Below are positions 15,001 to 22,709 of a stretch of DNA of 64,000 nucleotides, in pieces; within the stretch, counting starts at the first letter, position 1; each line of letters opens with the position of its first letter. The stretch is taken from the NCBI GenBank assembly GCA_031277795.1, contig JAITLQ010000018.1:248001-312000 (forward strand), in the 5' to 3' direction. The notes beneath the pieces were generated by a model. That model did no database searches and had not been told where the DNA came from. It saw nothing but the letters and a program-made list of their open reading frames with translations. This DNA is from Arthrobacter sp. Its GTDB lineage: Bacteria; Actinomycetota; Actinomycetes; Actinomycetales; Micrococcaceae. The translations under genes and the position numbers were made by a program.

Positions 15001-17112
15001 CTACAGCGCGGAGGCCACCGCGAAGGAGGAGTGGATGGCGCCGTGAATGTAGTTCACGGCCCCTGCGTCGCCCACCACGTCGTGGGAGATGCCGGCCGCC
15101 TCGAGCTCCGCGGCAAACGGCGCGGCCGAGGTGGTGCCGTCCGCGTAGACGACCATGGACGCCGGGGCGGAGAAGCTCTCGCCGCCCTCGGTCCACTCCA
15201 CGCTCTTGGGCGTGATGCGATCGACCTTGACGTTGCGGTGGATCTTGACGCCGTGGGCCTCCGAATCCTTGACGGCGGTCCAGCGGCGCGGCATGGCCAG
15301 CGGCAGGCCCAGCTGCTGCTTCTCGTGCAGCAGGGTCACGTTGCGCCCGCGTTCGGCGAGGAACTCGGAGAGCTCCAGGCCCACGAGCGAGCCGCCGATC
15401 ACCACGACGTCCTTGCCCATCGGCAGCCAGTACTTGGTGAACTGACGCACGAACTTGGGGGACTTGGTCAGGCCGGAGAGGCGGCCGGCCTTGCCCAGCG
15501 TGGAGAGGACCAGTCCGGCCTCCTGCGCCGTGGCGGTGCCGAGCATCATGGCGCGCAGGGTGTCGCCCGTCTGGACGTTGGGGAGGTCACCGCCCGGGAA
15601 GTCCGGCTTGGGGCGCACGGCACCCGTGGCCACGATGACGTGGCCGGCCTTGAGCTCGCGGATAGTCTCCACCGTGGCGCGCGTGCCGAGCTTCACGGCG
15701 ATGCGCAGGCGCTTGATCTCTGACTTGAACCAGCGCAGCAGGCGCTCGTTGTCCGGCGTGGTCATGGTGGAGAACCACATCGTGCCGCCGATCCGGTCCG
15801 CCTTGTCGATGATCGTGACGCGGTGGCCGCGCTCGGTCAGGACGCGGGCGCTCTCGAGGCCGGCCGGGCCGGCGCCCACGACCACCACGTGCTTCGAGGC
15901 CGAGGTGGGACGCAGGGGCAGGACCTTCTCGTTGCCCAGCGAGGGGTTCACGGCGCAGAACGGGGTGTCGTCGAAGAAGTTCTCGCCGACGCACAGGTAG
16001 CAGTTGATGCAGGGGCGCACCTGATCGGCGTGGCCCGCGCGCAGCTTGTTCGGCAGCTCAGGGTCGGCCAGGAGCTGGCGGCCCATGGCGGCAAAGTCGG
16101 CCTTGCCCTGGGAGATCGCCTTCTCGGCGACGTCGGGAAGCATGCGGCCCACCACGATCACGGGGACGGAGACGTGCTTCTTGATGTGGGCGGCGTTCTC
16201 CACGTAGGCGCCGACCTTGTTGGGCAGCGGGCCGTCGGTGAAGTTGTCGAAGGGGTTGCGGCCCCAGCCGGTGACGTGGATGGCGTCGACGCCGGCCTGC
16301 TCGAAGAGCCGCGCCGCCTCGGTGGACTCGGCCAGGGAGAGGGCGCCCTCCTGGCCGTACTCCTCGCCGGCCACACGCACGATGACGCCGAGCTTGTTGC
16401 CCACGCGTTCCTTGACGGCGGCGATGACCTCGCAGGCCAGGCGCGCGCGGTTGCCCAAGGAGCCGCCGTACTCGTCGGTGCGCTGGTTGTCGCGCTGGTT
16501 GAGGAAGACGCCGAGGATGTAGCCGTGGGCCGCATGGATCTCGATGGCGTCGGCGCCGGAGGCGGCCACGCGCTCGGCGGCGTCGGCCCAGCTGGCGACG
16601 AGCCAGTCGATGTCCTCCTTGGTCATCGACTTGTAGGTCGTCTGCTTGCCGGCGGTGGTGGCGCCCATCTTGGCGAGCTCCTCCGGCGTGCAATCGGCCA
16701 TCGCCTTCATGGAGTAGCTGTAGTCCTGCGGGTTGGGCGCGAGGACCGGGCGATCGTTGAGGGTATCCACGCGGGCGACCTTGCCGTGGTGCGTGGACTG
16801 GATGCAGAGCTTGGAGCCTGCAGCGTGGATGGCGTCGGCGAGGGCCTTCAGGCCGGGGATGAACCGGTCCTCGGAAAGGCCGGGCTCCTTCATGGAGGCG
16901 GCGCCGTACGGGAAGGAAATGGCGCAGGCGCCGGTGATGATGAGGCCCGCTCCGCCCTTGGCGCGGGTCACGTAGTGATCGATCTCGGTCTGCTCGATCT
17001 CGCCGTTCTCGGACACGTTCATGTCCATGGCCGGCAACACAATGCGGTTCGCTGTCTCCATGGGGCCGATGCGGCCTGCTGCCATGAGATGCGGGAATGT
17101 CTGGGTGTTCAC
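15001..17112 (-). CDS. NADH:flavin oxidoreductase, 2,4-dienoyl-CoA reductase-like (OYE family)
   Basis: A 703-residue protein with an old-yellow-enzyme TIM barrel (about 1-350; RIGPMETANRIVLPAM, IEIHAAHGYILGVFLN with the His pair region), a 4Fe-4S motif CINCYLCVG plus a later C at about 365-385, and FAD/NAD(P) domains (VVVVGAGPAGLESARVL, then VVVIGGSLVGLELSEFL). This matches FadH-type and related enzymes that reduce activated C=C bonds or demethylate amines. The C-terminus carries the usual VVYADGTTS stretch. The GTG at 17112 has a perfect TATAAT 6 bases upstream and no SD, so the transcript is probably leaderless and strongly transcribed. Substrate unknown. Confidence 0.9.
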   Translation of the reverse strand: MNTQTFPHLMAAGRIGPMETANRIVLPAMDMNVSENGEIEQTEIDHYVTRAKGGAGLIITGACAISFPYGAASMKEPGLSEDRFIPGLKALADAIHAAGSKLCIQSTHHGKVARVDTLNDRPVLAPNPQDYSYSMKAMADCTPEELAKMGATTAGKQTTYKSMTKEDIDWLVASWADAAERVAASGADAIEIHAAHGYILGVFLNQRDNQRTDEYGGSLGNRARLACEVIAAVKERVGNKLGVIVRVAGEEYGQEGALSLAESTEAARLFEQAGVDAIHVTGWGRNPFDNFTDGPLPNKVGAYVENAAHIKKHVSVPVIVVGRMLPDVAEKAISQGKADFAAMGRQLLADPELPNKLRAGHADQVRPCINCYLCVGENFFDDTPFCAVNPSLGNEKVLPLRPTSASKHVVVVGAGPAGLESARVLTERGHRVTIIDKADRIGGTMWFSTMTTPDNERLLRWFKSEIKRLRIAVKLGTRATVETIRELKAGHVIVATGAVRPKPDFPGGDLPNVQTGDTLRAMMLGTATAQEAGLVLSTLGKAGRLSGLTKSPKFVRQFTKYWLPMGKDVVVIGGSLVGLELSEFLAERGRNVTLLHEKQQLGLPLAMPRRWTAVKDSEAHGVKIHRNVKVDRITPKSVEWTEGGESFSAPASMVVYADGTTSAAPFAAELEAAGISHDVVGDAGAVNYIHGAIHSSFAVASAL

Positions 17113-17151
17113 CGGGACATTATAGTTGCCGCACGACAGTAAATTAGCTTC
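17113..17151 (-). promoter_or_regulatory. Promoter of OYE-family gene, consensus -10
   Basis: On the minus strand TATAAT occupies 17124-17119, leaving 6 bases before the GTG start at 17112. The -35 region (around TAATTT) is poor. The short distance implies transcription begins at or within a base or two of the start codon. Confidence 0.65.
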
Positions 17152-17251
17152 GGGGTGACTTGACCTGCTATACGATCTCTGATCATGTCTGGCCCGTTTT
17201 TGCGCCGTGCTCGACGCCGTTCGCGCGAGTTGGGTGCGCGGTGGAACGCAA

Positions 17252-17276
17252 GAGGGCGGCCAGAATGGCCGCCCTC
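17252..17276. terminator. Hairpin downstream of secreted-protein gene
   Basis: Arms of 11 bases GAGGGCGGCCA (17252-17262) and complement (17266-17276), three-base loop. It lies 38 bases past the stop of the secreted-protein gene on the minus strand, followed there by CTTGCG rather than a T run. Confidence 0.7.
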
Positions 17277-17313
17277 AGGTCTGCGGCGCTACGAGCGCCG
17301 GGGTGGAGCCGGA

Positions 17314-18123
17314 TCAGCGCCGGACGGTCGCGGTGGTCTTGCCGGCGGTAGTGCTGTTCTTGAGGAGCACGGCGCGATACTGACGCTTGCCGGAGGCCTG
17401 CACCTTGAGCGAGGCCTTGCCCTTGGAGATCGTGGTGGTCTTGAGCGGCTTCCAGGTCTTCCCGGACTTCACCTCGAAGCGGACCTTCTGGCCCGAGTAC
17501 GTGGAGTAGCGGGTCTTGGCCGCGTATCGCTCGCCCCACTCGGTGGTCTTGATGACGGGGTTGAAGCGTGTCGCGGAGACGGAGAGCGTGACCCGCTTGC
17601 CGCTGCGCGTGGCCTTAAGGCTCGCCTTGGCCGCGCGGCGGACGAAGAAGTGGCCGACGGTGGTGTCGCTGCCGGCAAGGTAGCGGCCTTCACCCCAGTA
17701 CACGTCATCGATGCTGTTGCCGTAGCGCAGCTCCGCCCGTCCCACCGTGTAGCGGCCGAAGGACGTGGAGGCGTTGCAGATGCCCATGGTGGCGCTCATG
17801 GAGTAGCGCTTGGTCTGCGGGTTGTAGCGGGGGTCCTCGAAGGTGAGGGCATCCTGGCCCACGTACTGGTCTTGAGCATCTCGGAAGTCCACGAAGACGA
17901 CCACGTGCTTGGGCACTGCCCCGGCAAAGGGAACCTTCTTGGCCTTGACGGTGAGGGTGCGCTCGGGGCAACCGCCCTTGACGGAGGACGTCGTGATGTC
18001 CTTGACCGAGTAGGACACCGGGTCAATGGGGCCCCAGCTGGCCGCGGAGGCGGCGGGCAGCTGAGTGAGGGACAGGCCGGCCGTCAGCGTGACGGCGGCG
18101 AGGGCGCGGTGAAGTCGCTTCAT
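17314..18123 (-). CDS. Secreted protein of unknown function
   Basis: A 269-residue exported protein. MKRLHRALAAVTLTAGLSL is a classical signal peptide with cleavage expected after PAASA (about residue 28). The mature part is basic and beta-rich; two cysteines (in KGGCPERT and GICNAST) may form a disulphide. The last 100 residues contain a repeat-like pattern (KASLKATRSGKRVTL, then KTWKPLKTTTISKGKASLKV), a sandwich-like domain found in many secreted proteins of Micrococcales. No catalytic motif is visible. CAGGAG lies 6 bases before the ATG at 18123; a longer in-frame start would push the signal peptide inward and is rejected. Divergent from the amino acid permease gene. Confidence 0.8.
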   Translation of the reverse strand: MKRLHRALAAVTLTAGLSLTQLPAASAASWGPIDPVSYSVKDITTSSVKGGCPERTLTVKAKKVPFAGAVPKHVVVFVDFRDAQDQYVGQDALTFEDPRYNPQTKRYSMSATMGICNASTSFGRYTVGRAELRYGNSIDDVYWGEGRYLAGSDTTVGHFFVRRAAKASLKATRSGKRVTLSVSATRFNPVIKTTEWGERYAAKTRYSTYSGQKVRFEVKSGKTWKPLKTTTISKGKASLKVQASGKRQYRAVLLKNSTTAGKTTATVRR

Positions 18124-18343
18124 GATGCTCCTGGGCAGGGTGATAACACGCCAAGTCTGGCTCATCCCCCCGACGATGGTCGCCGTCCTCACGCGCGGTA
18201 TGCCTTCGGGGTACCCAGCCTCCCGACCGTCCGGCCGGTTCAGTGTCCGAACGCACGGGCCCGAAGGGCGTCACGGGTGCGCCGCCGCGGCGCGATCGGC
18301 CTAGCCTGGAATGTCACCCCTTTTGGAACATGGAAGGACACTC

Positions 18344-19834
18344 ATGTCCACGGCCTCCAGCGGCCCCTCCACCGCCCCCGGTGCGGCACCGCAGCTCAAG
18401 CGCGGGCTCCGGGCTCGCCACCTGCAGATGATCGCGATCGGCGGCGCCATCGGCACCGGCCTCTTCCTCGGCTCCGGCGGCACCATCGCCCAGGCGGGAC
18501 CCGGCGGCGCGCTCGTGGCCTATGCCGTCATCGGCATCATGGTGCTCTTCGTGATGCAGTCGCTCGGTGAGATGTCGACGCACCTACCCGTGGCCGGGTC
18601 CTTCCAGACCTATGCCACGCGCTACGTGGGCTCCTCCTTCGGCTTCGCCACGGGCTGGAACTACTGGTTCAACTGGGCCATCACCCTGGCGGCGGAGCTC
18701 GTGGCCGCCGGCGTCATCATGTCCTTCTGGTTCCCCGATGTGCCGAGCTGGATCTGGGCGGCCGTCTTCCTCGCGCTGCTCACGGGCTTGAACTGGCTCT
18801 CTGCGCGGGCCTTCGGCGAGGGCGAGTTCTGGCTCGCCGCCATCAAGGTCGTCACGGTGCTGGTATTCCTCGTGCTCGGCACCCTCATGATCCTTGGTGT
18901 CATGGGCGGCTCCAGCCCGGGGTTCAGCAACTGGACCACGGGGGATGCCCCGTTTGCCGGCGGGTGGCTCTCCATCGTCTCGGTGTTCATGATCGCCGGC
19001 TTCAGCTTCCAGGGCACCGAGCTCGTGGGCGTGGCGGCGGGGGAGAGCCAGAACCCGCGCCGGGACATGCCCCGCGCCATCCGCTCGATCTTCTGGCGCA
19101 TCATGCTCTTCTACATCTTGGCGATCGCCATCATTGGATTCCTGCTGCCGTACACCGATCCCAGCCTGCTCGCCTCGGCGGACGCCGGCGACGTCACCGC
19201 CTCGCCCTTCACGCTCGTGTTCGAGCGCGCAGGCATCGGCATCGCGGCCGGTGTCATGAACGCGATCATCCTCTCCGCGGTGCTCTCGGCCGGCAACTCC
19301 GGGCTCTATGCCTCCACGCGCATGCTGTACTCGCTGGCCAAGGAGGGCAAGGCGCCCAAGCTCTTTGTGCGGCTCAACGAGCGCGGTGTGCCCGTCATGG
19401 CGCTCCTCGCCACGGCCGCGATCGGCGTCTTCGCGTTCCTTACGAGCATCCTGGGGGATGGCGGCGCCTACACGTGGCTCATGAACGTCTCCGGCCTCTC
19501 CGGCTTCATCGTGTGGGTCGGCATCTCCTGGTCCCACTACCGCTTCCGCCGCGCCTACCTCAAGCAGGGTCACGCGCTCAAGGACCTGCCGTACGTCGCC
19601 CCCTTCTTCCCCGTGGGCCCGCTCCTGGCCCTCGTCGTGATGATCGTCGTGATCGCGGGGCAGAACTATCAAGCGGTGCTCGAGGGGCGCGTGGCCGAGG
19701 TGGTCTCCGCGTACATCGGCCTGCCGATCTTCCTGCTCGTGTGGCTCATCCACCGCGTGCAGGCCGGCCGTAAGGGTGGCCTGGTCCCGCTGGACAAGGT
19801 GGACGTCTCCGGCCTCGAGGTGAAGACCGACTGA
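18344..19834 (+). CDS. APC-family amino acid permease (AAT subfamily)
   Basis: A 496-residue protein with about 12 membrane segments. RHLQMIAIGGAIGTGLFLGS, written here as MIAIGGAIGTGLFLGSG, is the substrate-binding first helix of the amino acid transporter (AAT) branch; LGEMSTHLPVAGSF and GWNYWFNWAITLAAEL follow as in LysP/GabP/AroP-type permeases, and ILSAVLSAGNSGLYASTRML is the conserved eighth segment. It should import an amino acid with protons; the specificity cannot be fixed from sequence. GGAAGGA precedes the ATG at 18344 by 5 bases; TAGCCT at 18302-18307 is a plausible -10. Confidence 0.9.
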   Translation: MSTASSGPSTAPGAAPQLKRGLRARHLQMIAIGGAIGTGLFLGSGGTIAQAGPGGALVAYAVIGIMVLFVMQSLGEMSTHLPVAGSFQTYATRYVGSSFGFATGWNYWFNWAITLAAELVAAGVIMSFWFPDVPSWIWAAVFLALLTGLNWLSARAFGEGEFWLAAIKVVTVLVFLVLGTLMILGVMGGSSPGFSNWTTGDAPFAGGWLSIVSVFMIAGFSFQGTELVGVAAGESQNPRRDMPRAIRSIFWRIMLFYILAIAIIGFLLPYTDPSLLASADAGDVTASPFTLVFERAGIGIAAGVMNAIILSAVLSAGNSGLYASTRMLYSLAKEGKAPKLFVRLNERGVPVMALLATAAIGVFAFLTSILGDGGAYTWLMNVSGLSGFIVWVGISWSHYRFRRAYLKQGHALKDLPYVAPFFPVGPLLALVVMIVVIAGQNYQAVLEGRVAEVVSAYIGLPIFLLVWLIHRVQAGRKGGLVPLDKVDVSGLEVKTD

Positions 19835-19889
19835 CGCCACGGGCGCCGGCTCAGCGCCGCCACAGCCGGGCGGGGGAGGATGGAGGGCG

Positions 19890-20609
19890 ATGAACGCCCT
19901 GCAAGAACTCCCCGCCGGCCTCCTGCCCGGTCCCGCCCCGACGCTGAGCTGGTGGGTGCCGCTTGCCGTCGCCGCCGCGCTGCTGGCCCTGTTGCTGCCC
20001 GGGCTGTGGCTTCGCCTACGCCTGCTCGTGACGCTCAGCCACGAACTGGGCCACGCCGGCGTCGGCGTGCTCGGAGGGCGCCGCTTCAAGGGCTTCGTCG
20101 TCAACCGCGACATGTCGGGGCACGCCGTGACGAGCGGCAAGCCGCGCGGACCGGCCCTCGTCCTCAGCACCTGGTCGGGGTACCCGGCGCCGGCCCTGCT
20201 CGGGGCCCTGCTCGTGAACGCCTCGCTCGGCGGCTGGGCGGGAACCGTCCTGGGCCTGACCGCCGTGATCCTCGTCCTCGCCCTCCTCTTCAGCCGGTCG
20301 TGGGGGACCGCCGGCCTCGTGCTCGTGGCGGCGGCCGCCTCCCTGGCCGCGGCGTGGTTCCTTCCGGCCTGGGGGGCCGCCACACTGGTCCTCGGGGTGG
20401 GGGTGTTCCTGCTCCTGGGCGCGTGGAGGCACTTGGGCGTCGTGATGCGTTCCGGCGGGCGCGGGGACGACCCCAGCGCTCTGGCCCGCGCCACCGGCCT
20501 GCCGGCGTGGTTCTGGCTCGGCACCTTCATCCTGGCGTTGGCGGCCTGCACCGCGTGGGCCGGCTGGCCGCTCTGGAACGCCGCGGCGGCCTGGATCGCC
20601 CGGGCCTGA
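19890..20609 (+). CDS. M50-type membrane metallopeptidase
   Basis: A 239-residue protein with about six hydrophobic segments. The zinc site motif HELGH (HExxH) is at about residues 51-55 (LVTLSHELGHAGVGVLGGRR), within a membrane-proximal helix as in the M50B-like actinobacterial family; a third zinc ligand is not certain, with the D of NRDMSGH a candidate. Such proteins may act as site-2-protease-like enzymes, though many remain untested. It follows the amino acid permease after 55 bases on the same strand, with GGGAGGATGGAGGG before the ATG. No adjacent anti-sigma factor suggests a substrate. Confidence 0.8.
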   Translation: MNALQELPAGLLPGPAPTLSWWVPLAVAAALLALLLPGLWLRLRLLVTLSHELGHAGVGVLGGRRFKGFVVNRDMSGHAVTSGKPRGPALVLSTWSGYPAPALLGALLVNASLGGWAGTVLGLTAVILVLALLFSRSWGTAGLVLVAAAASLAAAWFLPAWGAATLVLGVGVFLLLGAWRHLGVVMRSGGRGDDPSALARATGLPAWFWLGTFILALAACTAWAGWPLWNAAAAWIARA

Positions 20610-20627
20610 GACCCGCTCGTCTCGCCG

Positions 20628-20693
20628 TCTCGCGACTTTTTCGCTGAATCGCGAGGAAGCGTCGCGAGATCGCCAAAAAGTCGCGAGATCGCC
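20628..20693. repeat. Nested inverted and direct repeats after M50 gene
   Basis: The 14-base sequence TCTCGCGACTTTTT (20628-20641) has its exact complement at 20675-20688, and GTCGCGAGATCGCC occurs directly at 20661-20674 and 20680-20693. The T5 and A5 runs make either strand end in a T tract, so a two-way terminator is possible. Confidence 0.65.
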
Positions 20694-20751
20694 GGCGGGC
20701 CCACTGTCCCGTTTGGCTCGTTGCCGTGCGCCGGGCGCAGGTGCCGTCGGC

Positions 20752-20778
20752 CACGGCACCCACGGCACCCACGGCACC
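20752..20778. repeat. Three tandem copies of CACGGCACC
   Basis: Three perfect 9-base repeats, followed without a break by the CACAGCACGACGCCG core of the hairpin at 20781. The unit resembles the first bases of that core, so it probably arose by slippage from it. Confidence 0.85.
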
Positions 20779-20793
20779 CACAGCACGACGCCG
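20779..20793 (+). repeat. 15-base core of dispersed gene-end repeat
   Basis: CACAGCACGACGCCG, identical to the minus-strand core at 40837-40851; it overlaps the left arm of the hairpin at 20781. Confidence 0.7.
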
Positions 20794-20825
20794 CCCGCTC
20801 AAGGAGAGCGGGCGGCGTCGTGCTG
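20781..20825. terminator. Perfect 20-bp hairpin, convergent gene ends
   Basis: Arms CAGCACGACGCCGCCCGCTC (20781-20800) and exact complement (20806-20825), loop AAGGA. It lies between the M50 gene and the convergent POT transporter gene and belongs to the recurring ACGACGSCG hairpin family. Confidence 0.85.
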
Positions 20826-20862
20826 GGTGGGGCTCACCGCCCGTCGGGGCGGCGCCGGGGTC

Positions 20863-22347
20863 CTACTTGACCCCGGCCATGAGCTTCAGGATGGGCTTGC
20901 GCACCAGGACAAGCAGCACCGCGACCGCGATGGCGGCGAGCCCGATCACGAGGAAGTAGGGGACCTCGTTGTCGCTGGAGTAGAAGCCGGCCAGGGTGCC
21001 GGCGGCGGCGGAGCCGAGCGCCACGGAGAGGAAGAAAAGCGCCACCATCTGGGAGTGGAAGGCCTTCGGCGCCAGGCGCGTGGCCAGGGACTGGCCCACG
21101 GGGGAGAGGCACAGTTCGGCGAGCGTGAAGAGGAACAGGATCAGCACAATCGCCATGAGCGGCACGGAGTTGGCCGCGCCGCCGGAGAACGGGATGAAGA
21201 CCAGGAAGGCGATGCCCATGATCCCGGTGCCCATCGCGAACTTCAGCGGAGTGGAGGGCTGGCGGCTGCCGAGCTTGGTCCACATCGCCGCAAACACGCC
21301 GGCAAACAGGATGATGAAGACGGGGTTGATGGAGTTGACCACGCTCGGCGGCATCTCCCAGCCGAAGAGGGTGCGGTTCAGTCGCTCGTCCGCGTAGATC
21401 GCCAGCACCGTGAACTGCTGCTGGAACAGGGCCCAGAAGACGGCCGAGGCGACGAAGAGCGGGATGAACGAGAAGACGCGGCTGCGCTCCGTGCGATCAA
21501 TCTGCTTGGACGAGAGGATCACGGCGAACAGGATGATCGCTGCGACCACCGTGGCGATCACGACGACGTCGGAGAGGTTCTCGGCGGTGAGCCAGCCCAG
21601 GAGGACGGCGGCGACGATGACCACGATCGCGACGACGCCGATGATCGACCAGCGCGTGGCCTCGGAGGACGTCAGCGGGTGCGGGGCCTTGGAGTTGGCC
21701 TCGGTGCGGGTGTGGCGGCGCATGAGGAGGTACTGGATGAGGCCGAGAGCCATGCCCACGGCGGCGAGGCCGAAGCCCCAGTGGAAGCCCTTGGCACCCC
21801 AGAGCCACGCGGTGGCGAGCGGGCCAACGAGGGCGCCCAGGTTCACGCCCATGTAGTAGAGGGAGAACGCGGCGTCGCGGCGCTGATCCTCGGGGGTGTA
21901 GAGGTCACCGACCACCGTCACGGTCGTGACCTTGAGGCAGCCGGAGCCCAGGCCGATGCAGATCAGGCCGATGGCGAGGCCCGCGGCACCCGGCACGAAG
22001 GCCAGCGCGAGGTGGCCAAGCATGATGACGCTCGCGGCCGTCACCAGCGTGCGCTCGGCGCCGAGCACGCGGTCCGCGATCCAGCCGCCGAGGACGGCGG
22101 AGAGGTACACGAGGCCGCCGTAGGCACCGACGATGGAGGTGGCGGCGGCCTGGGGCATGCCCAGACCGCCGTCGGTCACCGAGTAGTAGATGTAGTAGGC
22201 CAGCAGGCTCTGCATGCCGTAGAAGCTGAAGCGCTCCCACATCTCGACACCTGCGAGGTTGGCGAGGCCCCAAGGATGGCCGAAGAAGCCCCTCGAGGAA
22301 CGCGCCCCCTTCCCGATGGTTTGCGGGTCGGCGGGGGACTGAGTCAT
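20863..22347 (-). CDS. POT/PTR2-family proton-coupled peptide symporter
   Basis: A 494-residue protein with about 14 hydrophobic segments. VEMWERFSFYGM in the first segment is the ExxERFxYY proton-coupling motif of peptide transporters; GGWIADRVLGAERT and FSLYYMGVNLGALVGP are the PTR2 signatures. The family imports di- and tripeptides with protons. I start at ATG 22347 (MTQSPADPQT), because the longer start would add 25 residues before the usual N-terminus and overlap the promoter. Divergent from the first peptide ABC operon, so the two probably form one peptide-uptake unit. Confidence 0.92.
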   Translation of the reverse strand: MTQSPADPQTIGKGARSSRGFFGHPWGLANLAGVEMWERFSFYGMQSLLAYYIYYSVTDGGLGMPQAAATSIVGAYGGLVYLSAVLGGWIADRVLGAERTLVTAASVIMLGHLALAFVPGAAGLAIGLICIGLGSGCLKVTTVTVVGDLYTPEDQRRDAAFSLYYMGVNLGALVGPLATAWLWGAKGFHWGFGLAAVGMALGLIQYLLMRRHTRTEANSKAPHPLTSSEATRWSIIGVVAIVVIVAAVLLGWLTAENLSDVVVIATVVAAIILFAVILSSKQIDRTERSRVFSFIPLFVASAVFWALFQQQFTVLAIYADERLNRTLFGWEMPPSVVNSINPVFIILFAGVFAAMWTKLGSRQPSTPLKFAMGTGIMGIAFLVFIPFSGGAANSVPLMAIVLILFLFTLAELCLSPVGQSLATRLAPKAFHSQMVALFFLSVALGSAAAGTLAGFYSSDNEVPYFLVIGLAAIAVAVLLVLVRKPILKLMAGVK

Positions 22348-22390
22348 GGGATCACCACTGGGATAGGGAAGGTCGTCAGGACCGAACAAG

Positions 22391-22412
22391 ATTGCTAAAG
22401 CAATAGATCTTA
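22391..22412 (-). promoter_or_regulatory. Promoter and palindromic site upstream of POT gene
   Basis: Minus strand TAAGAT (22412-22407) is a good -10. Just downstream lies ATTGCT-AA-AGCAAT (22391-22404), a perfect 6-base inverted repeat where transcription would begin, hence a candidate operator. Confidence 0.5.
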
Positions 22413-22556
22413 CGCGCTTCACGGCCCCGCCTGCACGGCCCGTGTGATGCGGGTTACAGCATCCGTCGATTGATTCACAGGTTTAACCGGCGCGCACTTG
22501 CTTGTCACAGCGCGGAAAAAGTGATTGAGAGGCGAACGCGGTTCTTGTCACTGTTT

Positions 22557-22592
22557 GGTAACAACCACACGTGAAAGTCCCGTTTGATATTC
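22557..22592 (+). promoter_or_regulatory. Composite motif upstream of first peptide operon
   Basis: GGTAAC (22557-22562), 8 bases, GTGAAAG (22571-22577), 6 bases, TTGATATTC (22584-22592). The same three blocks with identical spacing occur before the second peptide operon at 29182-29217. The rest of the 362-base gap 22348-22709 shows only the POT promoter region. Confidence 0.7.
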
Positions 22593-22709
22593 CTAGACGG
22601 CTCCCAGTCGCCCTACAGTTCCCTGACATGTGGTTGGCGTCACGCCACCTCGTGACCCGACTCGCATCATTCCCCGGACACCCCGGGCCCTCGACCCTTA
22701 GGAGTGGAC

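Noticed and set aside
18584-20704. A 706-residue minus-strand open frame
   Set aside because: It is antisense to the amino acid permease and M50 genes, rich in His/Arg/Gly/Glu, with no recognisable domain.
20752-20778. Tandem 9-base repeats considered as a CRISPR-like or iteron array
   Set aside because: Units abut without spacers, only three copies exist, and no cas or replication gene is near; slippage at the dispersed core explains them.
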